Positions 1-12,600 of a DNA stretch of 64,000 nucleotides are shown one piece after another; position 1 is the stretch's first letter, and every line of letters starts with the position of its first letter. A program made the translations under genes and the position numbers. The DNA is taken from the NCBI RefSeq assembly GCF_039555335.1, contig NW_027305508.1:901001-965000 (forward strand), written 5' to 3'. The notes beneath the pieces were generated by a model. That model ran no database searches and was not told where the DNA came from. It worked only from the letters and a program-made list of their open reading frames with translations. The stretch is from Amphiura filiformis. Lineage: Eukaryota > Echinodermata > Ophiuroidea > Amphilepidida > Amphiuridae.

Positions 1-23
1 CCACGAATTTGCAATAAAATAAT

Positions 24-92
<69 letters not shown>
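24..92. repeat. (AATC)n microsatellite
   Basis: About 17 uninterrupted copies of the tetranucleotide ATCA/AATC, followed by unique AT-rich sequence. A simple-sequence repeat with no coding content. Confidence 0.95.
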
Positions 93-1466
93 CCTTTACC
101 ACATGCACTTTGCTGTGAAGTAGACTGATTTTTTACTTCTTGGGTACCACCCTGATTTGTTTTAGGTTGGTTAGGCATGTTTCCAAAACTTCTGTTATGA
201 CTGAATTTGCTTGAATTCAACTTATGGGTTAAACCATAGTCATCTGCGATTGTTGCTGCCTCATGAAGTGTTTTAATTTTACTAGTACTCTCATGAGTTT
301 TAATGTCAGCATGGACACATCTTTTGAACTCTTCTATGAGAACTAATTAATAAGTTGTCCAAAATCATCTTTGATTTCCTTGGAGCCGAGCCACCTCTCT
401 AGCAAATTCTGGGAGCATCTTCAACATGAGTTTGGTGTCAAAGATTTACAGATGACGATTTTTTGTCAGCATTTATAAAGATCAATTTTTATACCAAGCT
501 AGTCAAAATTTATTTCTAAGTCATATACGACGTAAGTCCAGTACGCGAGTTGAAGTCACCTATTAAAAGAGCTGTATTATTATTATCAAGTTCAAACCAT
601 AATGTAGATTCTGATGCACAGTTTCCAATCATTTTAAGTTTCGACCCTTGAAGTAATACTGAAATACATAAATGATAGAATCTGGGTCTAGATCATTGTA
701 TTTAGTTTTTGATAAACAAACTATGCCAAAGTTATTGTTATTAACGTAATCTTATATGGTATTTAAATACGAATTGCTATGAAATCCACTAACAAGCTAG
801 GTTAAGTGAATTGTTAGATGGAGCACAAGATAAGATACAGACTTGACATTTATATAGTATGGAATATTTCTTGACGAAGTGCCAGGAGCAATCTGGGTAT
901 GCATAAACTGCACGGGTTAAATATTTATTGCGGTATGTCGGGAGATGGTGTCAAATAATTTTTGATTGAAAATGTGCTTTCCATGAGTTTACATTATGGT
1001 GCTCATAATGTGGTGCATTTGCCTAAAATGGCGGATTTTAGCTCCTCCCACATTCAAAACTGGTACAAGTGCATTTCAGTTCTGATCAACACTTATTGGT
1101 ATTTAGGTTCAGAACATATCACCTCAAACTAATTAATTTGATAATATCATAACAATGTTCTGAAATTTTACCTCCCACAAAACTCAATTCAGTCTCCTTA
1201 AGGGTAGACTCGGTATTGTTGGTTGAAGCAGCCAAAATATCGATTTTCATTATCTAAATCAATATATTATTGAAAAATAACACTTTGATGTTTTGCAAAA
1301 GTTCATTCTGCAAATCATATACTTTGAAAACTTGCTTGATTTATTGTTGTTAATAAATTATGTACGTTTTACAAAAGTGTTTTTGTTTCAGCCCTCTTTA
1401 AAACATAACTCATGAACCATATAGGACCAACAAAAGTAAATCTGTGATATTTGAATTCTTCTACAT
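93..1466. other. Gene-free AT-rich stretch
   Basis: No convincing exon, RNA gene or terminal-repeat element was seen. The part around 1240-1300 resembles, in inverted orientation, the sequence just before the sulfotransferase-like first exon at 39390-39470, so it may be a dispersed repeat. Confidence 0.4.
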
Positions 1467-1572
1467 ACTCGCTATAAAATGATCAATGAAAATTTTGCCA
1501 AAGCTCACTACCATTCGCAAGATGCTGTGAACTACCAAATCGCAACAGTTTAAAATAGTTGCTAACCTTAAA
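1467..1572. repeat. Dispersed ~105-bp repeat, copy A
   Basis: Matches, in inverted orientation, 29008-29112 and 38352-38452. Shared landmarks are a TTAAGGTTAGCAACTATTTT-like start, a 'gcgatttggta' core, a 'tggcaaaattgca' block and a terminal 'gatcatttcatagc' block. It shows no coding potential and is probably part of a transposon family that I cannot delimit. Confidence 0.6.
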
Positions 1573-1983
1573 AGAGGTTCGCTTTTTGAAAGGGACAGCT
1601 AGTCATAATAAAGAAAAAGCAGAATGAAATTCAGTCTCCTTAAAAGAGATTCGCTAGTCAAAATTGGCATTAAAATGCAAAATGCAAAAAAAAAAAAAAA
1701 AAAAAGAAAAAAACGCGCATTTATCCAGGTAAGTCCATTGTGTGAGCAAAACAGCTAGACGGCCCCTATATAATTAGTTAACTTGGTTACAAATCAGATC
1801 TATAATTCCATCTTATTTATATAAATAGCGAAATATTCTATGTTTGTGGGTTTTATGTTTGTATGTTAGTATGAAGATCGAAAGGCTCCGTCAGTTTCGA
1901 TCCCAATGTCGCAAAATTCACACGGGAGATTGATGAATACTAGGCGGTTACCCGTATTTGGCGGTTCTCGGCTGTCGCGATTA

Positions 1984-3040
1984 CCTGGCTGATGGTGACT
2001 GCACTCCCCAAGTTTTATGCCCATAGGACAGTTTTTACTAATTTGACCTCAGATGACCCCTTGTGACCTCGAAATGACCTTCCAAAATTTGGCTCTAAAT
2101 GTTGACTGTACCCATCACGTTTCATGCCCATATGACAGTTTTTAGTAATTTCACCTTGGATGACCCTAAAATGACCTTCCAAAAATTTGACTCTTAAAGG
2201 TGACTGTACCCACCAAGTTTCATGCGCATACGACATTTTTTACTAATTTGACCTCAGATGACCCCTGGATGACCTCGGGTGATCTTGGCCCACTAACTGA
2301 AACAAACTTGTTCTGTCTGAGGTCCAGATGCACCCATCCACCAAGTTTGAGGAACGTGCGACCCCTAGTCTCCGAGAAAATAGACGGAAAACAGTTTTTA
2401 CTAATTTATAATAAATAATAATAAATACTGAACTTATAGCGCGCACAAATTTCCAAGGGATGCGAGGCGCGAGAAGAAGACAGAAGGAAGGGAAACATCA
2501 TATTTGGGGGAACAGATGAGTTTTAAGGAGACTTTTAAAAGTCCCAATGCTATGGCCCATTCTGATGACTATTGGCAGCTTATTGCAAAGACTGGGGCCA
2601 GCCACAGAATTGACCTCAGATGACCCCTGGGTGACCTTGACCCACTAATCAATACAAACTTGTTCTGTCCTAGGTCAAGATGCACCTACCCACCAAGTTT
2701 CATGCCCATATGACAGTTTTTACTAATTTGACCCCTAGATGACCTCTGGTGACCTTGACCCACTAACCAATACGAACTTGTTCTGTTCCGGGTCAAGACG
2801 CCCCCACCTGTCAAGTTTGAGGAATGTGCGACCGCCAGTCTCCGAGAAAAACAGTTTTTACTAATTTGATCCCTGGATGACCTTGGGTGACCTTGACCCA
2901 CTAACCAATATAAACTCGTTCTTCCTCATACCAAGCTGCACCCACCCACCAAGTGTGAGGAACGTGCGACCCCCGGTCTCCGAGAAAAGAGGCGGACAGA
3001 CAAACAGACACACAAACAAACAAACAGACTGAGTCTGGTG
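1984..3040. repeat. Degenerate minisatellite of ~110-130 bp units
   Basis: Repeated blocks share 'tttttactaatttgacct', 'gatgacctygggtgacctt', 'gacccactaaccaataca' and 'aagtttgaggaacgtgcgacc'. The array ends in a (CAGA/CAAA)n-like tract at about 2996-3030. Units are diverged, so the array is old. It is interrupted at 2408-2608 by a retroelement tail. The short frames across it are by-products of the repeat. Confidence 0.8.
2408..2608 (-). mobile_element. LINE 3' end (or SINE with LINE-type tail) nested in the minisatellite
   Basis: Read on the minus strand, the first part can be translated to a peptide containing CNKLP...FKSLLKTHLF. This resembles the extreme C-terminus typical of CR1/L2-type LINE reverse transcriptases (W..LP..IR....FK..LKT.LF). 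It is followed by a GC-containing 3' UTR with 'gcgcgctataag' and a (TTA)n tail at 2408-2428. The minisatellite resumes right after 2608. This is a 5'-truncated insertion, or a SINE that borrowed the LINE tail. Confidence 0.6.
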
Positions 3041-4437
3041 AATTATAGTAAGATACGGGGAATGCAGTCGAGAATTGGCCTCAAAATCAGTAAAAAAAGT
3101 GAGTTTTTCGGGCAAATATATAGCGCCTGTTCGCACTGTGACAAAAACCCAAAAATGCAAAAAAAAATATTTTTTGCGGCAATATTTCCAAAATGTATTG
3201 ATTTTGCCCCTCTTGAAATTCACTGCCCCCCGAAAAAAGTCCTGGTGCCGCCATTGCTGATATCCCTTGAGAATCCCGAGGCTAATAGTCTCTCCTTTTC
3301 GGATCGAGCATGGGTATCGAGCCAGAATTCAAGTACCCCTAGTAGGTTTCGCTAAATTTATTGATAACAATTTTAACCAATTACCTTATCCAAAGGGGAG
3401 AATAGGGCTGACCATCAAAATCGAAAATTAGGGGGCTGGTGAGGCCAGGGGGGGAGGGGGCACATCGAAAAATTTTGGTGGGTATGCTCCTCCGGAATTT
3501 TGAGGTAGTGGGTCTTTGGGAGCTGACGGCGTGTCGGAGCTCGATTTTGGTCAAATATAGGGTTTTTCGGAGCTGCGAAATCCAAAAAGGGGGTCTTTCC
3601 GGGGAAGCATACCCGTATGGTCATTTGTGTTGAGTGCCTCCCCGTTGAGGCCCATCGTAACGTTTTACAGTAGAATTCACTTGAAATTTTCAAAAATCAA
3701 AATTAACCCATGCATTGGCACCAGAACCTAATCTTGGTGGCCATGAGCATAGATGATAGATTTCTACAGTAAAAAGGTTTCTACAATAAAATTCACGATT
3801 TTCATTTTGCTCTAAATTATTCTAAATAAAGCACGTTTGTTTGATGGCATGTAGAATTGTATTCATTTTAAAGAAAAGTTGAACACGGATGGCGCTATTT
3901 ATCTTAAATGTTGTTTGCATAATAAACAAGGGGTATACACTTGTATAATGGTATTCAAACATCATAAAAATCAGTAACATAATAGCAAGGACATTTTCAA
4001 ACTACTATTTATCATGACATGAAAGGATTAACTCATATTATTGGGCTAAATTAAATTAAACATATATATAAATAGCGCCCTCAGTTTCCACACAAATACA
4101 CAGTGTATTGAGTAAAAATTACCACAAAAAGGCAGAAAAAGATAAAAATAATTCATAAAGAAAAGAAAATCTAAGTTAAAATAGCTAAAAATATATATTT
4201 GTACATTAGTGTGGTAGCTGTTTGCATTGTAAATGTCTAGAATTGAAAATGATGTAATGTTTTGTTAGAAACATTAATAAATGATCACATCAAACAACCG
4301 TGAAAGGGATATGGATTTAAAACTTGACATTACGTGGGGAATGTTTGTACTTGTTTTGTTATCACTCGACTCGATAGAGGAGAACCATAGCCACACATTG
4401 ACACCAAACAACAGTTTCACGTTTAATACAGAAAAAA
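3041..4437. other. Gene-free stretch with low-complexity G-rich part
   Basis: 3420-3650 is G-rich and reads like a decayed repeat. The rest is AT-rich unique sequence. 4290-4400 resembles 39000-39100 and 50080-50160 ('ggaatgtttgtacttnttttg' followed by 'tatcac'), so it is a dispersed repeat rather than an exon. No gene is supported. Confidence 0.4.
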
Positions 4438-4820
4438 GTAACTGCCCCCCCCTAAACAATGGCCATTATTCAAAAACGGGCTATTGCATTACAAATCTGA
4501 AAAATGTGTTGGAAGCAGGATATATTTCTGCGCATTTTGACATCTCATTTGATACGATAGCCCAGAAAACAATAAAACAACGGTCAGTTTAATGTACTGA
4601 GGTCCAGATTTGAAAGTTGCACTTACAACAATACAACAACTTTCAAATCTTGAGTTACATTGATTTAAATGTATGCTGCTGTGCTGTCTATATTTAATCA
4701 ATTGCTGCAAATGTGGTGTCAAAATGTGTAGAAATAAATTCTGCTTCCAACGCATTGTACAGATTTGTAATACAATAGCCCGTTTTGGAATAATGGTCAT
4801 TATTTAAGGGCGTTAGTTAC
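4438..4820. mobile_element. Foldback/MITE-like element, 383 bp
   Basis: Imperfect terminal inverted repeats of about 60 bp or more run from GTAACTGCCC at the left to GGGCGTTAGTTAC at the right. Both contain 'aatggycattattc' and 'cgggctattg' blocks in opposite orientation. The interior has a second short palindrome ('ctttcaaatct'). No transposase is present. Non-autonomous DNA element, superfamily not assigned. Confidence 0.75.
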
Positions 4821-5004
4821 TTTTTTTTAGATGTTTATAAGGAGTTGCACCCCCTCCACATACACCCCAACCCCGCACCCCACATCCCTTCCATCTTCCT
4901 TCCTTCCTTCCAACCATATACGTGTTTACCTCAACTGATTTAGTATGACGCACGGGCTTTACGTGCACAGTATGCACGATCCTGGAACCTAGGATTGATT
5001 TCAG

Positions 5005-5572
5005 ATATGTGACCATCCATCTCAATCCTCTCGTGAAGTCGGCAAATTGTATTTCGATTTACAGTCCAAAATGTGCAAAAAGCTTGTATTCAAAATGTAC
5101 CTAATAATTGTCCTACAAGTTTCTCATTTCAGTTGAGTCAAATACCAATCTTTAATCCTATTGTTGAAGAGGATAATAAGCTTATACCTATAGTAAATAG
5201 CTTTAGTCTTTGTTTGCTTTGGCTAAATCCTGTTCAAGTGGTGGGTTAACCAACAATTAACAATGAGAGGACATTCCTGAACCTCGTTGACTTGGGGATG
5301 ATTTGGAGTGACCGCCAATTATAACCATTTGATATTTAGTACCAGCAATATAGAAAATGAGATATATTGAAGCATCAAAATAATGTACCTTTTTACTGAA
5401 GGAGCAAAGTTTAACAAGCCATAGCTCCGCTTCTGGATATTGTTTGAAGTCAAATGATATATCATTGTAAAGCTTATGATATATATTTTCTAAACACGGA
5501 AGAAAACAAAATTGACCAGGGGCCGACTATACACGAGCGTTTCGATGTGGATGGTCACATATCAGAACCGGG
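5005..5572. mobile_element. Non-autonomous DNA element, TIR ATATGTGACCATCCA
   Basis: The 15-bp ends ATATGTGACCATCCA and TGGATGGTCACATAT are perfect inverted repeats. The interior matches 43699-44280 along most of its length, for example 'cctgttcaagtggtgggtt', 'cctcgttgacttggggatga' and 'gcttctggatat'. Two copies in one window show it is a dispersed family. No coding sequence. Confidence 0.75.
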
Positions 5573-5773
5573 GATGGTTCCCCTTCTCTTTTCGACTAGC
5601 TTTTACACTTAATAACGTGCACAGAGGTTGACTCATTCTATACCCCACCCCACTGTGCTGGAATGTATGCATTTTCAATGCGCCATTTATTTACTGTCAT
5701 ACTGCAGTTACTGTCCGTTTTCCTATACACAATACACAGTGCTCTCACCATTGACGCGTGACCGCTATAAATA

Positions 5774-6119
5774 ATGTATGTTAGAAGTATAGGCAATTGC
5801 CTAGTTAACGTCACTGTGTGAAAAATAACCGGCCAATATTTAAAGTACTCTTCTAAAATTCTAGAAAATATAGTTTTGTAACATGTCCTAAATTTTTAGC
5901 TAATTTAGATGTTTGGAAATATTCGCACTTTGATGTTTTAGTGTATGTTATAAGTAATAGGACATTGCCTTGTTAACGTCACTGTGTGAAAAATAACCGG
6001 CCAATATTTAAAGTACTCTTCTGCAGTTCTAGAAAATATTGTTTTGTAACATGTGGTAACATGTCCTAAATATTTAGCTAATTTAGGTGTTTGGAAATAT
6101 TCGCACTTTGGTGTTTTAG
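5774..6119. repeat. Tandem duplication of a ~168-bp unit
   Basis: Two head-to-tail copies start at about 5775 and 5942. They share 'gttaacgtcactgtgtgaaa', 'ccggccaatatttaaagtac' and 'tttggaaatattcgcacttt'. The second copy carries a small internal duplication of 'acatgt'. It lies just upstream of the first channel exon found and could fall in a promoter or 5' intron. Confidence 0.85.
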
Positions 6120-6516
6120 GAAGGATATGTAAACGACAGATAACACCAAAAATATGAAGAAATTATTTCCAAACCGTGTTACGGTCCACAGTCATTATGT
6201 TTCTCATTTTCAAGAATGCTGGGTAACAATATGCACACTATTGTCTCATGTCGTGAACAAAGTATTGTTACCTTGCGTTTGCTTTATAATCGTTCACCCA
6301 ACTGAAAATATAATACCAGCTCATTGCTCATTACACAGGTAAAACAGAAACATATGTAGTGTGGATTTAACCAGAGAAGATCTGATGTAACATAGTTGAG
6401 CTGTTTTCAATGAGTGTTATTTTGGTTTAATAGCTTTTAATGAGGTTTAAGTCCTGCAAAGGTCGTGGTGAATTCTACTGTAGACATGACTGCATCATGT
6501 TGTGTTTTGATTACAG

Positions 6517-6653
6517 AAACAATATCCAAAACGAACTCGGAGACAAAACTCATTGCAGACCTTCTCGCTGGTTATCACCCAAGTGTTGTCCCTTCTGACA
6601 ATGGACCGGTTGAAGTAGGGATGGGATTCGGCATGGGCTACTTCGATTTCATT
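6517..6653 (+). CDS. Channel exon 2 (N-terminal extracellular helix)
   Basis: The acceptor 'ttgattacag' precedes and the donor 'gtaagtag' follows. The frame entering after two bases reads TISKTNSETKLIADLLAGYH and ends GYFDFI in phase 0. The K-L-I-x-D-L-L-x-G-Y pattern is the nicotinic-receptor N-terminal helix. A candidate upstream exon at 6154-6338 (ATG, hydrophobic run, GT donor) ends in the wrong phase to join this exon, so it is not accepted. Confidence 0.85.
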
Positions 6654-9600
6654 GTAAGTAGCAGTATGCACAAAAAGTATCCGTACAAAGGCCATATCTT
6701 AGGCACTAGCTATAAAATTACATAAAGTAGTCAATAGATGAACAATATTCTGCGTATTTTGATACCTTTTATTCGGCACAATGCGACTTTATTTCCCCAA
6801 CTTATACAATTTAACTATGAACACAGCGTATGAATGTTGACAGGCTGAACGAGCCGTTAAAAAGCCGGCAGGAATCGCCCTGAAGAAGAAAATATATCCA
6901 AATATTTGCTTACTTTTTCTCGCTTTTGTATTCAACTTGGTATATTGCATTACTAGTGGGAATCGCGCTTGTTTTAAGTGTACGGGTACTGTTTGTAAGC
7001 AGTAATATTATATCAGTAATTCAAATACATTACCGGTTTCGTATTTCTTAGCAATACGTTCAGTTCGGGAAGCGTTGCTATGAAATTGTGATCCGAGGTC
7101 AAAGGTCAGGTCAAATATAAAGTTGCTCCAATTGATCTGATACTCGGGGGAAATGATTCCTGACACTTTGAGAGTATGAAACCGCAAAGGTCATCAGAGG
7201 TCAAAGGTGAGATCAAATTTAAAGTTGCTTCGATCGAGCTGTAACTTGCAGAAAATGATCCCTGACACTTGGGAAGTATGTAACCGCAAAGGTCATTTGA
7301 GGTCAAAGGTCATACCAAATTTAAAGTTGCTCCGATTGGCCTGCAACACGGGAACAATGATCCCTGACACATGGGGAGTATGAAAGCTCATTCAAGGTAA
7401 AAGGTCAGAAAAGATCAAAGGAGGTCAAATATTTAAATGGGCCCGATTTGGCATAAATGTGACGTAAATTATCCTTGGTTTGAGACAGCATGAGTAGTCA
7501 ACCCGAGTTTATCCAAGGTTAAAGGTCAAATGAGGTCAATCAGAAGCCACCGCCTGATATTCGTGGCTCGTGAGCCACAGTAGCTCTAGATCTTCTTCTT
7601 CTTCCATTTCTTTCGTCAAACCATCTTTTAAAAATGCTACTAGTGCCAGACGCTTACGCCAATCTCAACTAAACGTGGCCACAAGAAGACTGACCCAAGC
7701 TCCATCTAAGTTATACACAGTTAGGGATGAAAGGTCATGTAGGGGTTATTAGAGGTAATTATGTGTCAGGCTGATCAAAGTTGAATTAAGTTATACAGAT
7801 AAGGTTCAAAGGTCATATAGCGGTCAATAAGGATAATTTAGTGAAAAATGCTGCTCTTCCTTTAAATTATATGCTGACCATCAAATTTGGCCAGAAGAAC
7901 CACTGGCCCAAATTGTACTACAGGTTGGAGGTCAAAGGTTCCCTGGGCCTCAAGGAAGAACAGATGATTAATTGTGTTATCAACTGATTGAGTGTCCCAG
8001 GTTAAAGAAGAAATAAAACAAACAAACAAACAAACAAAGGTCAAATGAGGTCACATGTTAAAATTTGCCCGACTTGGCTTAAACTTGGTTTAAATCATCT
8101 TTGACATGAGGGGAACATGAGGAGGTCACCTGAGGTCAAAGGTCAAATGTTAAAACGAGCCCGATTGGGCTTAAACTTGGTGCAAATCATCATTGATATA
8201 AGCCAACCTGAGGTTATCCAAGGTCAAAGGTCAAAAGAGGTCACATGGTAAACTTGACCCAATTGGGCTTAAACAAAGCATCATTTATATGAAGGAAACA
8301 TTAAAAGGCAACCTGAGGTTACCCGAGGTCAACGGTCATATGAAATCAAATGTTAAAATGGGCCCGATCGGACTTAAACTTTGTGCAAATTATCTTTGAC
8401 CATGAAAAAATGGTCAAAAGTCAAATGAGGTCAATCAGAAGCCGCCGCCTGATATTTGTGGCTCTTGAGCCACAGTAGCTCTAGTTTCCTTCTATATCTG
8501 TGAAACACTAACATTTTCACCACTCTGAACTTTTTCACGACCCACATTACAATTACAGAGCCTATATCATTAAAACCGCAGTTCCGGAGCTCTGCAGAGT
8601 CTATGATACAACAGTCCAGGCTGTCTTGATTTTGTTTGTTTATTTGTTTTTATGTTTAACCAGTCGGTCCGGAGTATGCCCCCTCCCGTAGAGAATTGTG
8701 AAAAGTTATGCCAATAAGCCTGAAAATGCACCCAAAGTCTATCCCCACCTTTCCACTATGACCCCCCTGCACTGTACAATAGACCACATTTTCACAACTT
8801 GTGGAAGCAGCAGATTATCTGTAGGCTGTTTGTACTCCAGGTGTGTACAATTACTTGTTTAGCTAATAGCCTCAATGGCAGTTTCTCTTGACCAAGAGGC
8901 TGACAGTAAAATGCACTTGATTTTATTGGAAGTGGCTTTTTTCCTTTGATCTTTATCTTCACATTAAATTGTTTCTCTCTTTTCTTTCCATATAGGTCAG
9001 CAAACCTAGCATGCTTTAGTTTTTTTAGTATGGGTTTTAAGAGCATTTAGTTTTTGAGCCTGGTTCCATTAGGACTCAAGTATATCTCCGCACGGACCAA
9101 CCATTTTAAGGTGGTACTACACCCCCTGATAAATTTTGTGACTAATTTTGCATTTTTCTCAAAAATAACTAGACACTGGTGACAAAAGTTATGTATAGGG
9201 ACAAGGAATCCAACTACTTCACTGAAATTGTAGTGATTCAAGACAAGTGGTTCATTATATATATTAAGAAATGATGCGCATTCTAGCGGTACCTCTTTTT
9301 TTTATCATACGTACCGCTTGTCTTGAGTCACTAAAATTCCAGTGTAGTGACTGGATTCCTTGCCCCTATTATATACATAACTTTTGTTACCAGTGTATTA
9401 TTAGTTTTTGAGAAAAATAGTCACAAATTTATCAAGGGGTGTAGTACCACCTTAATCAAGCAAGCTACATGACTACAAGATACTAAATTGCTGCTTTAGT
9501 TCAATTTCTTTTAAAAATGCTGTTTGCAATATTGTTTTGTTGTTGTTGTTGTTGTTGTTGTTGTTTCTTAATTTATAGTTTCTTTTGTTTTATGATCAAT

Positions 9601-12600
9601 CACTTTTAAATCATGGATAAGTGAGCTTATGATTTAACCATTTTCATGTCTATTTTGTCAAGTATAATATCAAAAATGACTCTTTTAAAATATGTATGGT
9701 AAATTAATAGCACTGTATATGTGAAAATACTCCCCATTCCAGAAAAATACAGCACTAATGTTTTGGTATTAAAAATATTATCAAGTTCTGCCAAATGAAA
9801 CATAGCTCAATCCTAATCATTCATTTAGTTCACATTTACCATGTTTACAAGAAACATTTTTAAACACTTAAAAGTGTTCTTTTTGCATGAATACTGGAAA
9901 GCGACAACATTTTATGTTATACGTAAGTTTTAAAGAATTTGATTTTCCAAATATCGGGTCACCTTCCTTTAACAGTACGTCAGTTTACTTAAGCCAACGA
10001 ACCGTTGAAATCTTACAAAGATGACGAGCTCGTTTTTCTTTTTACAGTAGAATCTTTCAGAACTTGGGTGCACAAAGTTCACATCCAGCACCAAACAATA
10101 TGTTTTAAGCAGTATACGAATTGGTCGTTACATGACAACAATAGTGTTTTGCAACAATTGAAAAATTCAATCAATTTTATTAACACCATATGTTAAACTT
10201 GTTCATTAACTTGAACCTTGACGGTACAACACATAACGTAACAAGGGCCGCATGAACGGAACTATTAAAAAACATCAATATTTTGGTTTAAATATTGAAC
10301 TTTGCAATATACTAGTATTTAAAGCGCTTCATATGAATCTGAATTCATTATTGATCTTTAATTTTGTGGAAAACATACAGTAATTCCTATATTTTAGTTT
10401 CATTTCTCTGCGACCCAATATAAATTGACAAGACAAGACAAGACAAGACAAGAACAACAAAAATAATAAAGGTCTGAATTTGAAACATTTTACTCTCTTT
10501 GAATAGATTCATCAGGTTTGTTCTGATGAGTAAATAGACATTATGGATTTTAGTTTGACAAAACCAAGTGAATATTTGGTACTCACTACAATATTTCGTC
10601 CTACTCATCGGAGTGTAGTGAGTACCAAATATTCACTTGGTTTTGTCAAACTAAAATCCATAATGTCTATTTACAATCGCAAATTTCCAATTTGCGAGTG
10701 TTCTGTTTTTGGTCAGTTCTTCTTTCTTTCTTCTGTCAAACTTTTAACGAGCCATTGTAGCCATATGCTTTAGGCCAATGTAACCATATTTGGTCACAAG
10801 GACCATTGGGTAGGGGCACAAATGTTACATGACCAACTCGAGGTCAAAGGTCATCCAAAATGTGATTTTCACTAAAAATGCTTCTTCTTCCACAAATTAC
10901 ATAATACAATGACGTCACTTGCATACCTGCATCGCCTTTAGCCAGTGTCTATAAGTTGTACAAAGAATTGGGGTTAAAGGTCATTAAGGGGGTAAAATCT
11001 TACAATTGCATTATCTCGACATCCATAAGGGGTGTGGGGCTCAAACTCGTTAACAACAAATCTCATGACCAGGGGAACATTTTACAAGGGTCAGGTCAAA
11101 GGTCATGCAGAGGTCATATTTTAGAAATGCATTTTCTGTACATCTGTAAGGGGTACGGGACTCACACTCTGTGACAACAAACTTGATGACCAGGGGAATA
11201 TATTGGAACACTTTGTAGGGGTCAGGTTAAAGGTTATCTGGGGTCAAATCTTTCTGGACATCTGTAAGGGGTATGGGGCTCAAACTCAGTGATAACAGAT
11301 CTCATGACCAGGGGAACATTTTGCAGGGGTCAGGTCAAAGGTCATGCAGAGGTCAAATTTTAGAAATGCATTTTTTGGACATCTGTAATGGGTACGAGGC
11401 TCAATTTTGATGACAACAAACCTTGTGACCTGGGAAACATTAAGGTCAAATGTCAGATCAAAAGGTCATTAAAGGGTTACATGCCTGGCGATTGTCTGCG
11501 CTCTGTGAGCGCAAATTATCTCTAGTTTAACTTTCTGTCTTTTCCTTTTTTACATTTTACACAACGTTTCTCACATTCCATACAAAACTAAGTAACGTTC
11601 AGTTATGTATGTCCTAACCGACTAGTATATTCCGTTATGAAATTCACGTAAATTTGTCCTGTCAAACTTTGTCCTTTCAAAATTGGTAGGACCTTTTGTT
11701 TCTACAGATTGAAAACTGTGTGTCATACTGTTATTGTTATTTCTAGTAGTGCAATGGCAAGGTGCGCACATTTTGATGAAGGTAAATCTGAATAGCGTGC
11801 CACAAATCTTTTGAAGCGTAATATTTTGTGACTACCATTCTTATCCTGTAATGAATAACCTTCAATTGAAGACCAGAGCGCAAGAAGACCGTAAGTCCAC
11901 TTGGCCCCTCAACATGTATAAACTCAAGTTGCGTATAGTTTCGTATAGTTTGGTAATGTTTTATACATGTTCAGGGCCCAAAACAAATCTTGCACAACCT
12001 TTCATGATGTTTTCACCCTGGAACATGTTGTGAAAGGTTGTGGGTTCGAACCCCCACCGCGGCCAGTGTGTTGCGTCCTTGGGCAAGACGGCTTAATTGT
12101 AAAATGGTGTAAAATGGGGAGCTGCTGGGGGTAATCACAATCTAAGTCAGCTGAGAGTACCTGCGCATCAGTTGCGGACTTGTGGAAGCGGAAATGATTC
12201 TGATATATCCTAATGGCAGCGGAATAATTGTTGAAGTGTGCTGGTACTTAGATGTAGCGCACGTTAAATCACCGACATTATTATTATTATTATTATATTT
12301 AACATTATAAAACCCTAAGAAACTATACGTAACTTTATATAGTGTATACATGTTGAGGGGCCATGTGGACTTACGATCTTCTTGCGCTCAGGTCTTCAAT
12401 TATGTATCACAATGTGCAGAGTCATAAAAAACAAGAACTACAGAGGCATATTCATAATTCCATGCCAAATTGCCGTGACTGAAAAACAATCTTCCAAACT
12501 CAAAATGGTTGGTTTAATTCTCCTATTCTGAAGCAGATCATAATAATTATTTGTTTTCTGTGTAACACAAGACATATCGGGGTCAGTTCTTTAATTTCTC

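Noticed and set aside
2861-3223. 120-codon minus-strand frame with VCLFVCLFVC
   Set aside because: Reads through the CAAA/CAGA tract and the minisatellite; no homology or splice signals.
4281-4592. Frame beginning near MDLKLDITWGMFVLVLLSL, resembling a signal peptide
   Set aside because: The DNA recurs at 39000-39100 and 50080-50160 as a dispersed repeat and the frame runs into a foldback element.
6154-6338. Candidate channel exon 1
   Set aside because: Splice phase does not fit exon 6517-6653, and no clear signal-peptide cleavage site follows.
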